A stretch of 64,000 bases of DNA from Eudorina sp. 2006-703-Eu-15. Lineage: Eukaryota; Chlorophyta; Chlorophyceae; Chlamydomonadales; Volvocaceae. Below, piece after piece: positions 1-11,800 of the stretch. The position numbers and the translations under genes were made by a program. The notes beneath the pieces were generated by a model. It was given only the letters and a program-made list of their open reading frames with translations, ran no database searches and was not told where the DNA came from. Position 1 is the first letter of the stretch. The number at the start of each line of letters is the position of its first letter. Location of the stretch: contig BDSI01000034.1 in NCBI GenBank assembly GCA_003117195.1, positions 642,956-706,955 of the forward strand, in the 5' to 3' direction.

Positions 1-3000
1 GGCCGGCCGGGAAGGGCTGCGGGGATGGGCCCTACCTGGCGGGACCCTCACATCATCCTGTGCTGCGTGCTTCTGCTTCCTTAGAGGTCATTGGATCCGA
101 TCCCAGTCGAGCGCGAGTTTCGTCTCCCGGCACGCGTCGGTGGCAGCGCGGCTAACCCGTGTTCCCTCCACAGCAGGATCGGGTCGGATGGGTCCCCTTT
201 CCTTAATGCCGCACACCGGCACACGCCACCACCCTACCGCCACCATCCCACCGCCTCACCCTCATCTGCGGGACGTACACCGCGAGCACCAGCGCGCAGC
301 GCCCCCTCGCCAGCCCCAGGCTGCCGTGGGTACACCGCTCGTCCGGCTCCGGGGGCGCCGCCGCCGCCAGCAGCCCCGCCATGACGCGAAAGGCCTCCGC
401 CGCCGCCGGCGTGTCCAGCTGCGGCTCCAGGGTGGCCGGGTCGAAGTGGACGCCCTGCTGTGACCCACGGGTCTGCGCGATCGTCGACCAGATCGCCTGC
501 AGCAGAGTCAGCCGCCGGCAGGCTGCGGGGTACGGCCAGGAGGGAGGGACGGGGTGCGGCTTCGGCTTCGGAGCTTCACGTCCCCACATCCACATGTCGA
601 CAATTGTTCTTGTATTACCCCCCTCTCCCCACCGGTCAGAAATGTAACTCAAACACACAGTTCTCTTAATATACACACACGCCGTACGGGCAACTTTGTC
701 GGTACTACTCTGACCCTTGCATGTCACAAACATCTGTACTGCCTGCCTGCGAACACACGCATGCACGGCCGGTCCCAGCCTACGGGTTGCGGGGTTTTTC
801 AAGGCAGGGGTTTTGCAGAGCCGGACATGCGGCTTGGGTGCTGGGCCGCGCCGGCAGGGCCCACCTAGCACGCTAGCAGCTCGCATGTTAGGTCTGACAG
901 AGCCGATGGTCAGCTGTGTCGTTATTAGCACGGGGGCGTTACACTGGACCCTACAGCTACCGGTACTGGGAGCAGCCAGGGCGTCCCAACTCACAAGCGC
1001 CCAGGGGCACGCAGATCGGGTGCGGCGGCAGCTGCGTCACGGGCTCCGTCGAGTTGTCGGCCCCTGCCGCCGCCGCCGCCGCCGTCAACGCGGCCTCCCG
1101 CGCCCGGGTGTACGCCACCGCATAGTCAAGCACGCCCTGCCAGGTGCGCGGCACCTGGGGCACCGGGGCAAAAAGAGCGAGATGGTCAAGCAACGGCGCA
1201 GCCCCAGGTCAGCGAGCTGGGCGCTAACCCCAAAGGCATGGGAAACAGTGTTCACGGCCCCAGGCAAACATGTCGATGAGCCCTCAGTCCATGGGCCGCC
1301 TCGCCAGGCGCCTTCCTTCCAAGATGCGAAACGGCTGCGCACGCTGCGAGGGCCGGTACTCCGGTAGAGAAGGTTCCCAAGGGGGTGTTGCAACCATCGC
1401 CAGCACCGCCGCTGGTGGGGCCCTGCCGGCTGGTGCCGTAGCAGCGTGAGAGAGGTCCGGTGGGCAGCCCGACCCCTCGCTACGAGCCCCTAGCAGGAGG
1501 CCCCCAGCAGGAGGCCCCCAGCAGGAGGCCCCCAGCAGGAGGCCCCCAGCAGGAGGCCGCCAGCTGCTACCTAATCCTGATCCTGAGGGGAACCCGTGCC
1601 GGACTGCACCGGCCGGCTCGGTACCGTGTCCTGTTCTCCAGCGACCTCCCAGCTGCCCCGTAGCCGCCTGCACTGCCCGCCAGCCTGATCGGCAGACTTG
1701 AAGCGGAAAGGGGCTGCCACCGGCCGCTGCGCTGCCTTCGCTGCTCAAAGTGTCCGCCGCTGCCATTGCTGCTGCCGCTCCTGCCATTGCTGCTGCTGCT
1801 GCCATTGCTGCTGCTGAGTCTCCTGCAACTGCTGGCGCCCTGGGCAGCTTCCTCTCCGGTGCTCCGCCTCGCGCAAGCACACCCCTCAACAGGCGCTGCT
1901 CAGCTCCAATCTCCGAAGCCCCACCCGCCCCGCTCACCACCGGCACTCCTCCAACCACCAGAGTCCCCCGGCCCGGCCCGGCCCGATACATCCCATCTAC
2001 CTGCCCGGCACGTGTGCAGTAACCCTTCCTGCACCAACACCTTCACCCATCCTTGATCCCCCCCAACCCGCCTCTTCCCCGCTGACCGCACCCACTAGTG
2101 CCATCTCACCCTCCTCCTGCTCTGCTCCTTGTCACAGAACGCCCAGCTCTAGTTTAACTCAACTTCCGTCGTCCTACTCCCGAAGCCTAACGTAGACCTG
2201 ACTCCATCTTTCACCAAATTCCGTACACCGGATTCCGGTTCCGGAGCCCAGGAACCCGCGTGAATCGCCCCACCTCGAGGCCCAAGCGCTCAAACACATC
2301 CCTCCGATTGATCAGGTACATGGTGGAGCCATCCAGCGGCATGCTGACCACCTGGCCCCTGTAGGACGCCAGCTGCAGCCTGAACAGCTGGTAGATGTCC
2401 AACCACTGCACCCCGCTGTTGGGCGAGTCGACCAGGTAGCTGCGGGCAGGCAGCAGCGGCGGGGGGAGCGGGCATGCCATACCTTCGGCGCCGAGGTGGC
2501 GCAAGGGTGCGGCTTGGCAGGGGTGCGGCTTGGCAAGAAACGCTCCCGGGTGACCTCTACTCTGCTATCACTCCTCGAGGCACGTCCGTGGCACTGCCCC
2601 TGGTGCCGGTGCCCCTGGTGCCGGTGCCCCTGGTGCCGGTGCCCCTGGTGCCGGTGCCCCTGGTGCCGGTGCCCCTGGTGCCGGTGCCCCTGGTGCCGGT
2701 GCCCCTGGTGCCGGTGCCCCTGGTGCCGGTGCCCCTGGTGCCGGTGCCCCTGGTGCCACGCACCAACGGCCAGGGGTCGCTGGTGAGCCAGCGGGCACGG
2801 GGCATGGTGTGGCGAGCACGGCGTGTACGGGCGGCCGGCCCGAGGGCGCTGTGCGCAATGCTGATCTGGCAAGCGGGATGGCGAGTCACCTGGAGCAGGC
2901 AGCAACGGCTGGCCGCTGGCCAACCGGGCCGTCGACCTCGATCAGCACAGACGCAATCGGCATGCTTAGCACTGTACGCGGGTAAATCTGTTGTTGGGCC

Positions 3001-4049
3001 GGGTAGACATCTACCCGAGTGGACAGCTACCGTGGTGGCCGTGGTGGTGGCGGTGGAGGGGGCGCGTGGTGGCCGTGGTGGCCGTGGTGGCCGTGGTGGT
3101 GGAGGGAGCGCGCCAGGGCTAGAGGTCTAGCTCGGGACCGCCATGCGCGATGGGGCAAAGCGGGCCGGATGCTCCTTCCGCAGCTGTTTGAACCGCGTGT
3201 CGCCGTTTGTAGGAGCGCAGATGCGTTCGTGAGGGACCCGGCCGACGATAGTGGCACAGACCTGAGATCCAGAGACAGCCCGACATCGGCCAGGTGCTGC
3301 GTCGTGAGGGTTGTCTGAAGCCACACAGCGTGCTGGCCAGAAGGTGGCAGGTAGGCATCGTCGACGATTGTATGAAGCAAACGATTCATTGGCTGAACAT
3401 CGAGTTGCACGGGCACTCCATGGAGACTGGAGAATTTTGTAATGGTGGGTCGGAGCCAGTCTTCGTAGATATCCGGAACCAGCACTCGCAGCACGGGCGC
3501 CGTTTCCTGATGATAAATACGGAGCACAAACAAAAGCAAAAATACCTGGGTCGACGTAGGCTGCGCTGCATGAATTGGCAGAACGGCGACAGTTGGCAAC
3601 CGCACTCCGTCTCCGCACTCACGTTGCTTGACGAGGCTTCATCCGCCAGACTTGACCAGCAGTGATACCACCCTCTGATAATCCTTTGCTTCAGCGGAGC
3701 ATCACTGCTTTGGTTTGTGCTACCTGTGACGCAACTACACAGGAAGCCGGGGCCGACAGCATGATGACCAGTTGCACAGGACTTAGATATCAAGACTATC
3801 AAACGGAGATACGAACAACGTAACCCCAACTCTGCAACTAGTTGCAACACACCTTCCAAGGGACTCTGCAAGCACTCGCGGGCAGAAAGTATAATAAAGC
3901 TTGTCACTGTCATTTTGTTCATAAGCTACTTGAGCTGAGGAAATTTGTGCGCCAAGAAGCGCGACGAAAACCACAAGCGTAGTAGTCCGTGGCGGCAGAC
4001 GGAAAATAAATTGACAACCGTTTGAAGAGCGTCCCCGAGCATCCGCCAT
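1..4049 (-). CDS. Solute-binding-domain protein, secreted or membrane-anchored, 5' part only (3' end outside window)
   Basis: Spliced model, complement of exons 1-35 (partial), 260-522, 995-1154, 2274-2439, 3262-3506 and 3930-4049; phases agree at every junction and each intron is GT-AG. The ATG at 4049 opens a 40-residue first exon with a basic start and a hydrophobic core (TLVVFVALLGAQ, about residues 24-35), so a signal peptide or anchor. Residues about 41-325 look like a bacterial type 1 extracellular solute-binding domain: LRVLVPDIYEDW near the N-terminus, QVVSMPLDGSTMYLINRRDV in exon 3, VPRTWQGVLDYAVAYTRARE in exon 4 and GVHFDPATLEPQL in exon 5. In volvocine algae such domains often precede a membrane-linked guanylate/adenylate cyclase. 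Any cyclase would lie beyond position 1, so that part is inference. Introns carry minisatellites near 1500, 2590 and 3030. The last exon (1-35) is the least certain. Confidence 0.62.
1495..1561. repeat. 15-bp minisatellite in intron 4 of the solute-binding gene
   Basis: About 4.5 tandem copies of a 15-bp unit built on cccccagcaggaggc. It lies in the 1.1 kb intron between the exons at 995-1154 and 2274-2439. It is intronic, so the open frames across it are not genes. Confidence 0.85.
2589..2758. repeat. 15-bp minisatellite in intron 2 of the solute-binding gene
   Basis: About eleven near-perfect copies of cccctggtgccggtg. The unit length is a multiple of three, so all frames stay open on both strands and give spurious repeat proteins (for example a Val-Pro-Leu repeat). 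It sits inside the intron between 2439 and 3262. A second array of gtggccgtg-type units follows at about 3030-3105 in the same intron. Confidence 0.9.
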
Positions 4050-5171
4050 GTAACAAGGTAAACATGTGTTTCAGCCAAGTTTTAACTGCTTTCGCTCCAC
4101 TTCTTGTTAAGAGCGCAACGCATAATCATCCTATTCACCACGGAATGCCTGATTATTTCCTTGGCGATTGACTTCAGTATGTATCAGAACTATATCAAAT
4201 GCTGGCAACGGAGCTCTTTAACCTTGAGCTTCAGCCGTACACAATAACATCGTATCTTCCAACCGTTACTAGGCCTGCGTAATCTGTTTCAAAGAGTGAT
4301 GCTAATAACACCATTTTCAGAAGGAAGACCTTACAGTATTATATTGTTTATCACTTTCAGTATATAGCGACGATGGCATTTTGGGTTAGCCCCGGAATGC
4401 GTGTGGTTACGGCAACGAGACGTCTGCAACCCGTAAAATTGCGGATGCATATCAAGCTTAACTTGGAGATAACCTTTCAAGCCAGAGCGTGCTTGCGCGC
4501 TCTGACGCTCGGCAAATAGCCGCGGACCTCGCAGTGCGGCCCTGTGTATATGTGATCCGATCTGAACGGTCTCCTATGTACCAAATCAGATTATTAATCC
4601 TTCTACTGCCCAAGGGAACATAGGAGTAATCATACGTCGCGCAGGGTTTGGAGGGGTCTGCCGACGGCTTATCGTAGAGTCCAAGCGCCAACTTCAGGCG
4701 GAGGTCTACGCCTGGAAATAATACGCCAACTGATATTTTACAGCTGCAAAATCTCTGCCATATTTATGTTACCTGCAGACGGCAGGCGACTTGACAGACT
4801 GACATGGCCAGCAATGCGTGGGGTTCAGATCTTTTCAAGGCGGGCATCCCCGGGCAGTCCAGATGGCTCTAACTGTGTGGTGTACTCGCGTGTAGTGGGG
4901 AGTGGGTGGGGCATCATCCCCTGCACCAGAGCTGCCTGGCCGGCACAAGCTCAGGGAACCATCTCTCTGACCACAGGGTACAGGAGGGTAAGAGCCCAAA
5001 ACTATGGTCCTGCTTACTCAGCGTTTGCTCACGCGGGAATGCACCGGCTATTGCCCTCTAGTTGTAGGAAGACGTATAGTTGTACGATGTACAACGGCGA
5101 TTGACCCAGCAGATCCTTGGAGAATGACCCAGGGCGGAGCAGGGCAGAACACCATCGGGAAGTGGGGAAGC

Positions 5172-5202
5172 ATAACCGTTGTTGTCTCACAACAACGGTT
5201 AT
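5172..5202. repeat. Perfect inverted repeat, 13-bp arms, 5-nt loop
   Basis: Arms ataaccgttgttg and caacaacggttat are perfect reverse complements around tctca. No gene is adjacent. It could be a transposon remnant or a protein-binding site; nothing in the sequence decides between these. Confidence 0.85.
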
Positions 5203-5745
5203 AACCCCTGAAACGGCCAACGTTATCTGGGACCGGCCAATTATGGTAGGTCGGGACAAAGCTTCCCTGCACCAAAGCGCATGTGGATGCGTTCTGTTCT
5301 GTGGTTCAGGGGCCAGACATCCCACTGAGTAGCACTCCCGCAAGCGATGAGGGATCGGAGTGGCTGGGGCACCGATGGCTGTTTGTGACGTCCCTGCCCC
5401 CTGCACCCGCGCCACAACTGTGTTGTTTGCGCTTCACCCACCATCACCATTACATGTCCAATGCATGAAGCTCCCGTGCTGCCTAGGCGTTGATGCATAT
5501 GTCATCTTCCACAAAAATGGGCCAGGGGTAGCCCAAATGCACGGCATGTTGTGTAACAACGACGTACGAAGGACTGGAGTTTGTTTGGGTGTCTGGACTG
5601 TAAAAAACCGTGTTGAGATGGAGCGCCCGTACTGCGGGTGGCATTACTTCGAGGATGCATGACTGCTTCAGACCAATACCCCAGGAGCGCTGTGCTGCAG
5701 CCGCCGGCTGACGTGCGAAGCCCTTGAACTTACTGGCAATGCTTT

Positions 5746-5774
5746 TGCGTCTCGTTTTCGGAAAACGAGACGCA
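5746..5774. repeat. Perfect 29-bp palindrome with 1-nt centre
   Basis: Fourteen-base arms (tgcgtctcgttttc and its reverse complement) flank a single g. It is isolated in non-coding sequence. Confidence 0.85.
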
Positions 5775-8644
5775 GCGCAGCGTCCTCATCATGTGAAGCC
5801 TGCTGCGGGATGTACCTACCTGTCAGCAGATCCCGGTGGGCGACTCTGTCGCACATCCTCATTCCTTCTTTCAATGCGAGAATTGAAATCGTGTTACACA
5901 AGGGCATTACTACACGCAAAATCATCCCTACCCAAGGGACCGCGACGTCCCTGTCCAGGACGCATCATCATCACCATCATCATCATCCGAACCTGCCTCC
6001 CCAATCCACGCGCCCAGTACACGTGTCCACCACCCGCACCAGCACCGCCTTGACTGCGGCGCCGTGTCTCAGGCGCTGCAGCCTTCTTACGGCAAAGCAC
6101 GGCCCCCTTAAGGCGCCGCACCCATTGCACCCGATGTGCGCACACATCGGGACCCCGGACAGCTGAGCGCTGGAGGACCCCATTCCGACTTATTCGGGAC
6201 CCGCACATCGACCGGAACCTCGGACCCACGCAGATGAGCTGGGCCACCATCCGCCCAGCACAGCCAGCACATCGCCTTCGTGCACATCACCACCAAGTGG
6301 CAGCCCCGGGATACTGTACATATAAGAAGCGCGGTCGGGATCCCCGCTCTAGGGTGCCGCCGCTTTGCAGCAGCGATGCCGGCGGTTCGGCCGCCTGCCT
6401 TGGAGCCGGCAGGCAGCACCCGCACCGCAGCGGTGGACTCGGATGTCGACTCGGCGCTACTCCGGTGACATAGCAGTCGAGACATGGCGCATCTGCAGCC
6501 CGCCGGCAACGGCTACGACTCCGTCTCACCCGGGGCGCCAGGCCGCCGCGAGGCAAGAAGCCCAGGCGCTGGTCTGTCCTGAAACCGCCGCGCGGCCACC
6601 GCACATTGTTGCCAGCAGTCCAGGGTGGATGGGTCGGGTGGGGGTGGCCGCACAGGCCCGTCTTCTCCCCTTCCAGGGGCCCAGTCCCCGGAATCTGAGG
6701 GCTAGGATCTGGGACTCAACCCTCCTTGCGATGGAAACAGAAACCCCCAGCCAACCAAAGGCGACAGACCACGCACACACGGCTCCTGCCCTCCCTCACC
6801 CCCCAAACTTCCTGTACCACCCGCCAATACCCCCGCCGAGTACCAAGCAGCTGGCTGCCAACATCCTTGGCAACACCCGCCTCCCAGCCGATGGCGCAGT
6901 AGCGCCGCTCCACACAATCTACGCGCAACCGCGCCGTCAGCATTGCCCTGGAAGCGCGGCTGACCCGCCCGCCGGACAACCTCCCCCGCCCCGCAAAAAT
7001 CCCGTCACACACTCGCGCCGCTCATGGAGCCCTTTTCGCGGCTCATAATGCTTGGGTGCACTTCGCTCACATATCTCTAGGTCAAGGGGCATGCGTTGTT
7101 GAGGACAAAATATCAGGGTTGTTGAACTCATTGTAAGGTAGGTACTTCCGGCCCAGCTCCTCTCGAGCCAGTTATAACCATCATGGGTGGTGGCTCGTGC
7201 ATGTGCCCGTGTGCCGCCAACAGGTGCCCCCGCAACGCAAAACCACGACTCCTGCCGCCTACTACCGCCACAGCAGTTACGGTACGCAGGCCGCTGCTGC
7301 TGCTGCTGCTATGTTTCGAGCGCAATAACAAGGCCCTGCTGGCGGTGCGCTGAGCACCTCGGAAAACCGTACGACTACCTGTACGGCAGGCAACCCCCTT
7401 GTGTTCCGCGCCGCCCTGCAGCACCGCACTCCCGCGCATCCTCAACACATCCCCGCCCAGCCCGCGCCGCCATCACGGAGGCCCAACGGCATACCAGCAG
7501 TTATTTCATTCATCAACAAACGTACAATGTGTAGTTATCGTACAACGTACGAAGGACTGGGATGAGCAAACCGCCGGGGGCGCCGCGTCAAAACTGGCTG
7601 TCAAGAGATTCGGGCCTAAGCGATCTTGCGCCCATCGCGTCGAGGATAATTAATGCTGATCGGATGCCTTGAACCACACGACCCCTACACAACCACCCAT
7701 ACGATGGCCCCCGTGCCAAACGCGACAATCGCATCTCCACATTCCCGCAGACTCGCACGGCCTCCCGACGCTGTGAAACGACGGGGTGGCCGGGAGCGAG
7801 TGAGAGAAGTGGGTTGCCTCTCGTAAAAATAGTTGCAGTCTTTTCTCGCAAAAACCAGTCACCGGACTGCCGCTCCTCCAGCATTTAAGCAAGACCCATT
7901 CATCAGTGCATGGGCGTGCGCGGCAACAAGTTGTTGTTCCGAGGAGGCAGCCTCAGCCCATGGCCCATCGAAACAACCCCAGCGCACTTCTTCTCCCAAC
8001 TCCGCCGCAACGTGCAGGCTTCATTCGCCCTGATGGTGGCGGCGCTCGGCCCACCTCTGTATGTGCCCCAAACAAACGACGGAAAGGTTCGTGGCAGAAT
8101 GGCGCCGTCGCAGAATGTCTTCGAAGCTTATACCGCAACCATAGAGCCTTCTCCAGCGCATGTCCGACCCCAAACCCCTCTTACGACCGACGCCAGCGGC
8201 ACCCTGCGCGAACCGGCCCGCTCCCAGCGGCGCACCTAGCGCCGCCTTCATCGTGTGTTGGCGGACTGGGTGGCGGCGGTCCCGTTGGCTGTCAGCTTGC
8301 TGAGCCGCGCCCAGTCAGCGCGCCACCCGCGGCCCGCTTGTGAGTCGGGCGCCGGCGGCACCGTCATGTGCTGGACCGGGTCGATGCTGCGCGGCGGCAG
8401 GGCGACGCCGCGGCTCGCCTGCGGGGGGAGGTGCGCCGAAACACGATCGGGGTTTCGGGGCCGCCGACGGGAAGGTGCAAGGCTCGCTCACACCCAAGGC
8501 TCAGACGGGTTCTTGACACCAAGCGCTGGGCTGGCATCCGATTCAAGGGGTCCCGGAGAGATTTATGACGAGGTCAGCCTCCAAGAAGGAGGATGAATGG
8601 CGCGGCGGGCACATGCGGCGGGGCTTGGGAACGCAGGTCTACTG

Positions 8645-8745
8645 GCTCTCCCGCAGCCTGTCCCGCTGGGCTGCGGCTGGAGGGCTCGGGGGGGCCCAAG
8701 GAGCCCTCTAGGGCCGCAGCCCAGCGGGATAAGCTGCGGGAGAGC
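8645..8745. repeat. Long hairpin in the putative 3' UTR of the 8818-13642 gene
   Basis: Left arm 8645-8687 and right arm 8701-8745 pair over about 40 bases with only a few mismatches or bulges, around a 13-nt loop. It lies 70-170 bases beyond the predicted stop codon (8818) of the minus-strand CBM20 gene, so it may be transcribed as part of that 3' UTR. Shape and length fit a small foldback transposon (MITE) or an algal miRNA precursor; the sequence alone does not choose. Confidence 0.8.
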
Positions 8746-8817
8746 TGACAAGGTCGAACGCGGCCCGCGACAAGGCAGCGAGAGCCTGCGGCCGGAGAGG
8801 GCGGCCGGTGACGGCTC

Positions 8818-11800
8818 TTATTCGTCAAAGATGTGACGACCAGCTCCTCCGAAGCATGTCTCGTTCGCAATTCGATGCGTCTTCACATCCGATGTTCGTG
8901 TGCCCTCCCCCCAGCCCGTGCCAACTGCGCGCCGTACCTGCAACTCCTCCAGAAGCCGCTGCTGCTCCGCGATCGTGCTTTGCGCGTTGTTGTACTTTGT
9001 GATGAGGTTCTTGATCTCAGAGGACAGGCCGTCGATCTGCGGAACGGGAACGTACAGACAGACCGCCGTACGGCACCCGAAGACGTCAACCCGAGATCAC
9101 CGGGCTCCAACGTACGGCAAACCAAGGCGTCAACCTCAGATCACTGGGATCTGACGTACGGCAACAAGGCGTCAACCTGAGATCACCGAGATCTCTTTAC
9201 GTACGGCCGCATCACGACACGGGATCCGTGAAAGCGTGAATCTGATGAGGACGCATCACGACACGGGTGGCCCGGCGATCCCCGGCGAGGAGAGCTCTCG
9301 TCAGTGGGAGTTTCCGCTCCTGTGTACGCATCCCGGTGGAGCGCCGCCTCCCAGGTCACAGACCGCGCGAATAAGCTCCCGACCCATTCAGACCCAGCCA
9401 GATGCGCTCTCCCGCCCGCACACGTCCCTGCACCCTCAGCCCCACCCCATCCGCACCTGCTGCATGCGCAGTTTCTCGCTGGCCTCGATCTGCTGCGCCT
9501 GGTCGGCCAGCTGCTGCCGGGCCGCGATGTACTCGTTCACAAGCTGCGGGCGAGGGACGAAGGGACGGCGGCCGGGGCACGTGACTGGGGTTGGGCGGGA
9601 GGTTTAGAAGAAAAGAAAAGGAGAAAAGGAAACCCCAAACCCACAACCGCGCGGGAGGTTGGGACATGGGGGTAGGTTCGGACATAGGAGGCAACCGCCG
9701 CGGTAGGCATCCCCATCTCCATCCGCGAAACGACACGCGGCGACGTGAGGATAGGCGCAAGCACGACACGCCTGACGAAGGCCGCCCCCCACCAACCCCG
9801 TGTATCCCTCCAACTGGCCGCCACCACCTGCTTCTCAATAACCCACCCATCCATTAAGCTAGGCGCGGCGTCGCAGCGAAACCCCGCCCCACCCCGCTTT
9901 CCCAAACGGTTCCCACAGCCAACCCCTCATCACAGTCCTCGGCCCAGTCGCAGCCCGTGAACCCCGCGCCACCGCCTCCTTCCCCCTCCCGCCCCCTCTC
10001 CATTCCTGGGCGCACCCCGACACGCCATGACACGCCAGACCACGATTGTTGAATCACATGACCACCTCAGAAACAACGTCCTGACCCGCCCTGACCTGCG
10101 ACAGCTCAGTCCGCAGGCGGGCGACGTCCTTCTGCACGATCTCCCTGAGAGTGATCACCATCTCCTGCGCCTCCACCTCCTTGCTGAGGCTGGCCTCCAG
10201 CTTCTGCTGCAGCGCCGACACCTCCGCGCTGTACTGGCTCTTGACGCCCTGCGCGCCGAGACGGGAAGGCGAGGGGATGCCATACAGGACATCAGCGGGC
10301 ACCGATGAACTGCGCTGGCTGCCAGAGCACGGCTCCGGTGACGAAGCGAATGTGTCAGGATCTCCAGGCGAGGGGAGGGGATGTGGCGGATTGGTAGCAG
10401 CACAACGACTGCGTGGACTGCCGTCCTGGGTAGAGGGCCGGCGGAGGCCACCGGTGCTCCAACGTCCATTGTTGGAGCACTGGCGGGCGGGAGCTGCTGC
10501 TGCTGCTCCGCTGCCTGCACTGCTGGTCCGCCCCGTCGTGGCAGCCCTTCTCCCGCTCTTGCTCCAATCCTCCACCCGACTCTGCTTGTCGAGTGCTTGC
10601 CGCAGACTCAACTTGGCTGTTTTCCGACATGTCCGGGGCGGCTGTCCACGACCACATTTCGGACGATACTGCACCGTGGGTCAGACAGCTCGCGCTCGGC
10701 AGCGCAGGGGCATGCGGCGCAACCCATATTTGCTCTGGCAGCAGCCGAGTATATATATGTCTTGACAATTTCCTGTACCCCACCCCGCTGCCCGGATCGC
10801 ACGGCCGGGCCAGCCCCCCTGCGCTTCCTCACCTCGAGCTGCTGTTTGAGCTCCGCCATGCGGCCCTCATACCGCTGCGACACGCGTGCCTCAACCTCCG
10901 CCGCGTTGATGGAGCTGGCCTGGGTGGCGGCAGCCGCGGCGGCAGTGGCTGCGGCGGCTTCCGCTGCGGCGGCCTTCGCCTGTCGCTTGGCGTCTGCCAA
11001 CTCGACTTTCATGGCGTCGTGCTTGGCCTGAGTGCGAGGGAGGCGGGGTGCGACGCGCGACATCATGCAGGCCGAGTCTGGGTCTGGACAGGACACTCTC
11101 TGAACTTCCCTTCCCAGGGGCTACCACATTCCGCCCGACATTCCTGTCCTCTGTCGCGGCTCATGGCGGGCCCCGTCGCGTATGCACGGCACGAGCCAGC
11201 TCCGTCCCGTCTGGCGAGCCAGCCGACATGTCGTTCGGCACCGGGCAAGGCCTCCCGGCCGCAACATAGCCGCAGATCCGGGCCTCGCCGCAAGCGCCTG
11301 CTAATCAATTCACATAGGACCCCACAGGTCCCCCGCAGCGCACCCTTCATCCACCATTTCACAAAACACCATTTCACAAAACAAGATCCAACAAGGGATC
11401 AACAACGGATCGGTCTCTGTTTCTTCTCTCTCAGCCCACCTGCAGCTCCGCCAGCTGCTCCGAGCCTTGCCGCGCGGCACGCTCCGAGCTTGCCAGGTCC
11501 TGAGGAACGGGTACACCAGTACGGCAGTACAACGCGCGTGGGATGCGGTGGTTATTTCCATACACTGGCGCGGGTGTAGCACAAACGTATCATCCACGCT
11601 ATGTGTAAATTGTATGTGTAAATTGAATGCCAGCCCCGTATAATCGCACGGGGTCGCCGTTTCTCCAGATGAAGCCGTACCCAGGTCCGCACGAAACGAG
11701 CTCCGTACCACTTGTACAACAGCCACTGCCACGTCGCGGCACGGGGAGGTTCGATGACTCATGAATACCGTAACCAAGACCACCGGTAGGCCCCTCCCCG

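Larger units (their letters stand above)
4050..8644. other. 4.6 kb with no recognised gene
   Basis: This stretch lies between the start of the solute-binding gene (minus, 4049) and the 3' end of the starch-binding gene ending at 8818. I see no frame with a recognisable domain or a convincing splice chain. It holds two perfect palindromes (5172-5202 and 5746-5774), a cat microsatellite near 5964-5990, and a 16-bp sequence (acgtacgaaggactgg) present near both 5563 and 7545. The part from 4050 to about 4780 is clearly less GC-rich than its surroundings and probably includes the promoter and 5' UTR of the solute-binding gene. Confidence 0.5.

Noticed and set aside
203..994. A 263-residue minus-strand protein
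   Set aside because: It reads through the intron 523-994 of the solute-binding gene. Only 260-522 is coding.
2474..3130. Val-Pro-Leu repeat protein on the plus strand
   Set aside because: A frame through the 15-bp minisatellite in an intron of the minus-strand gene.
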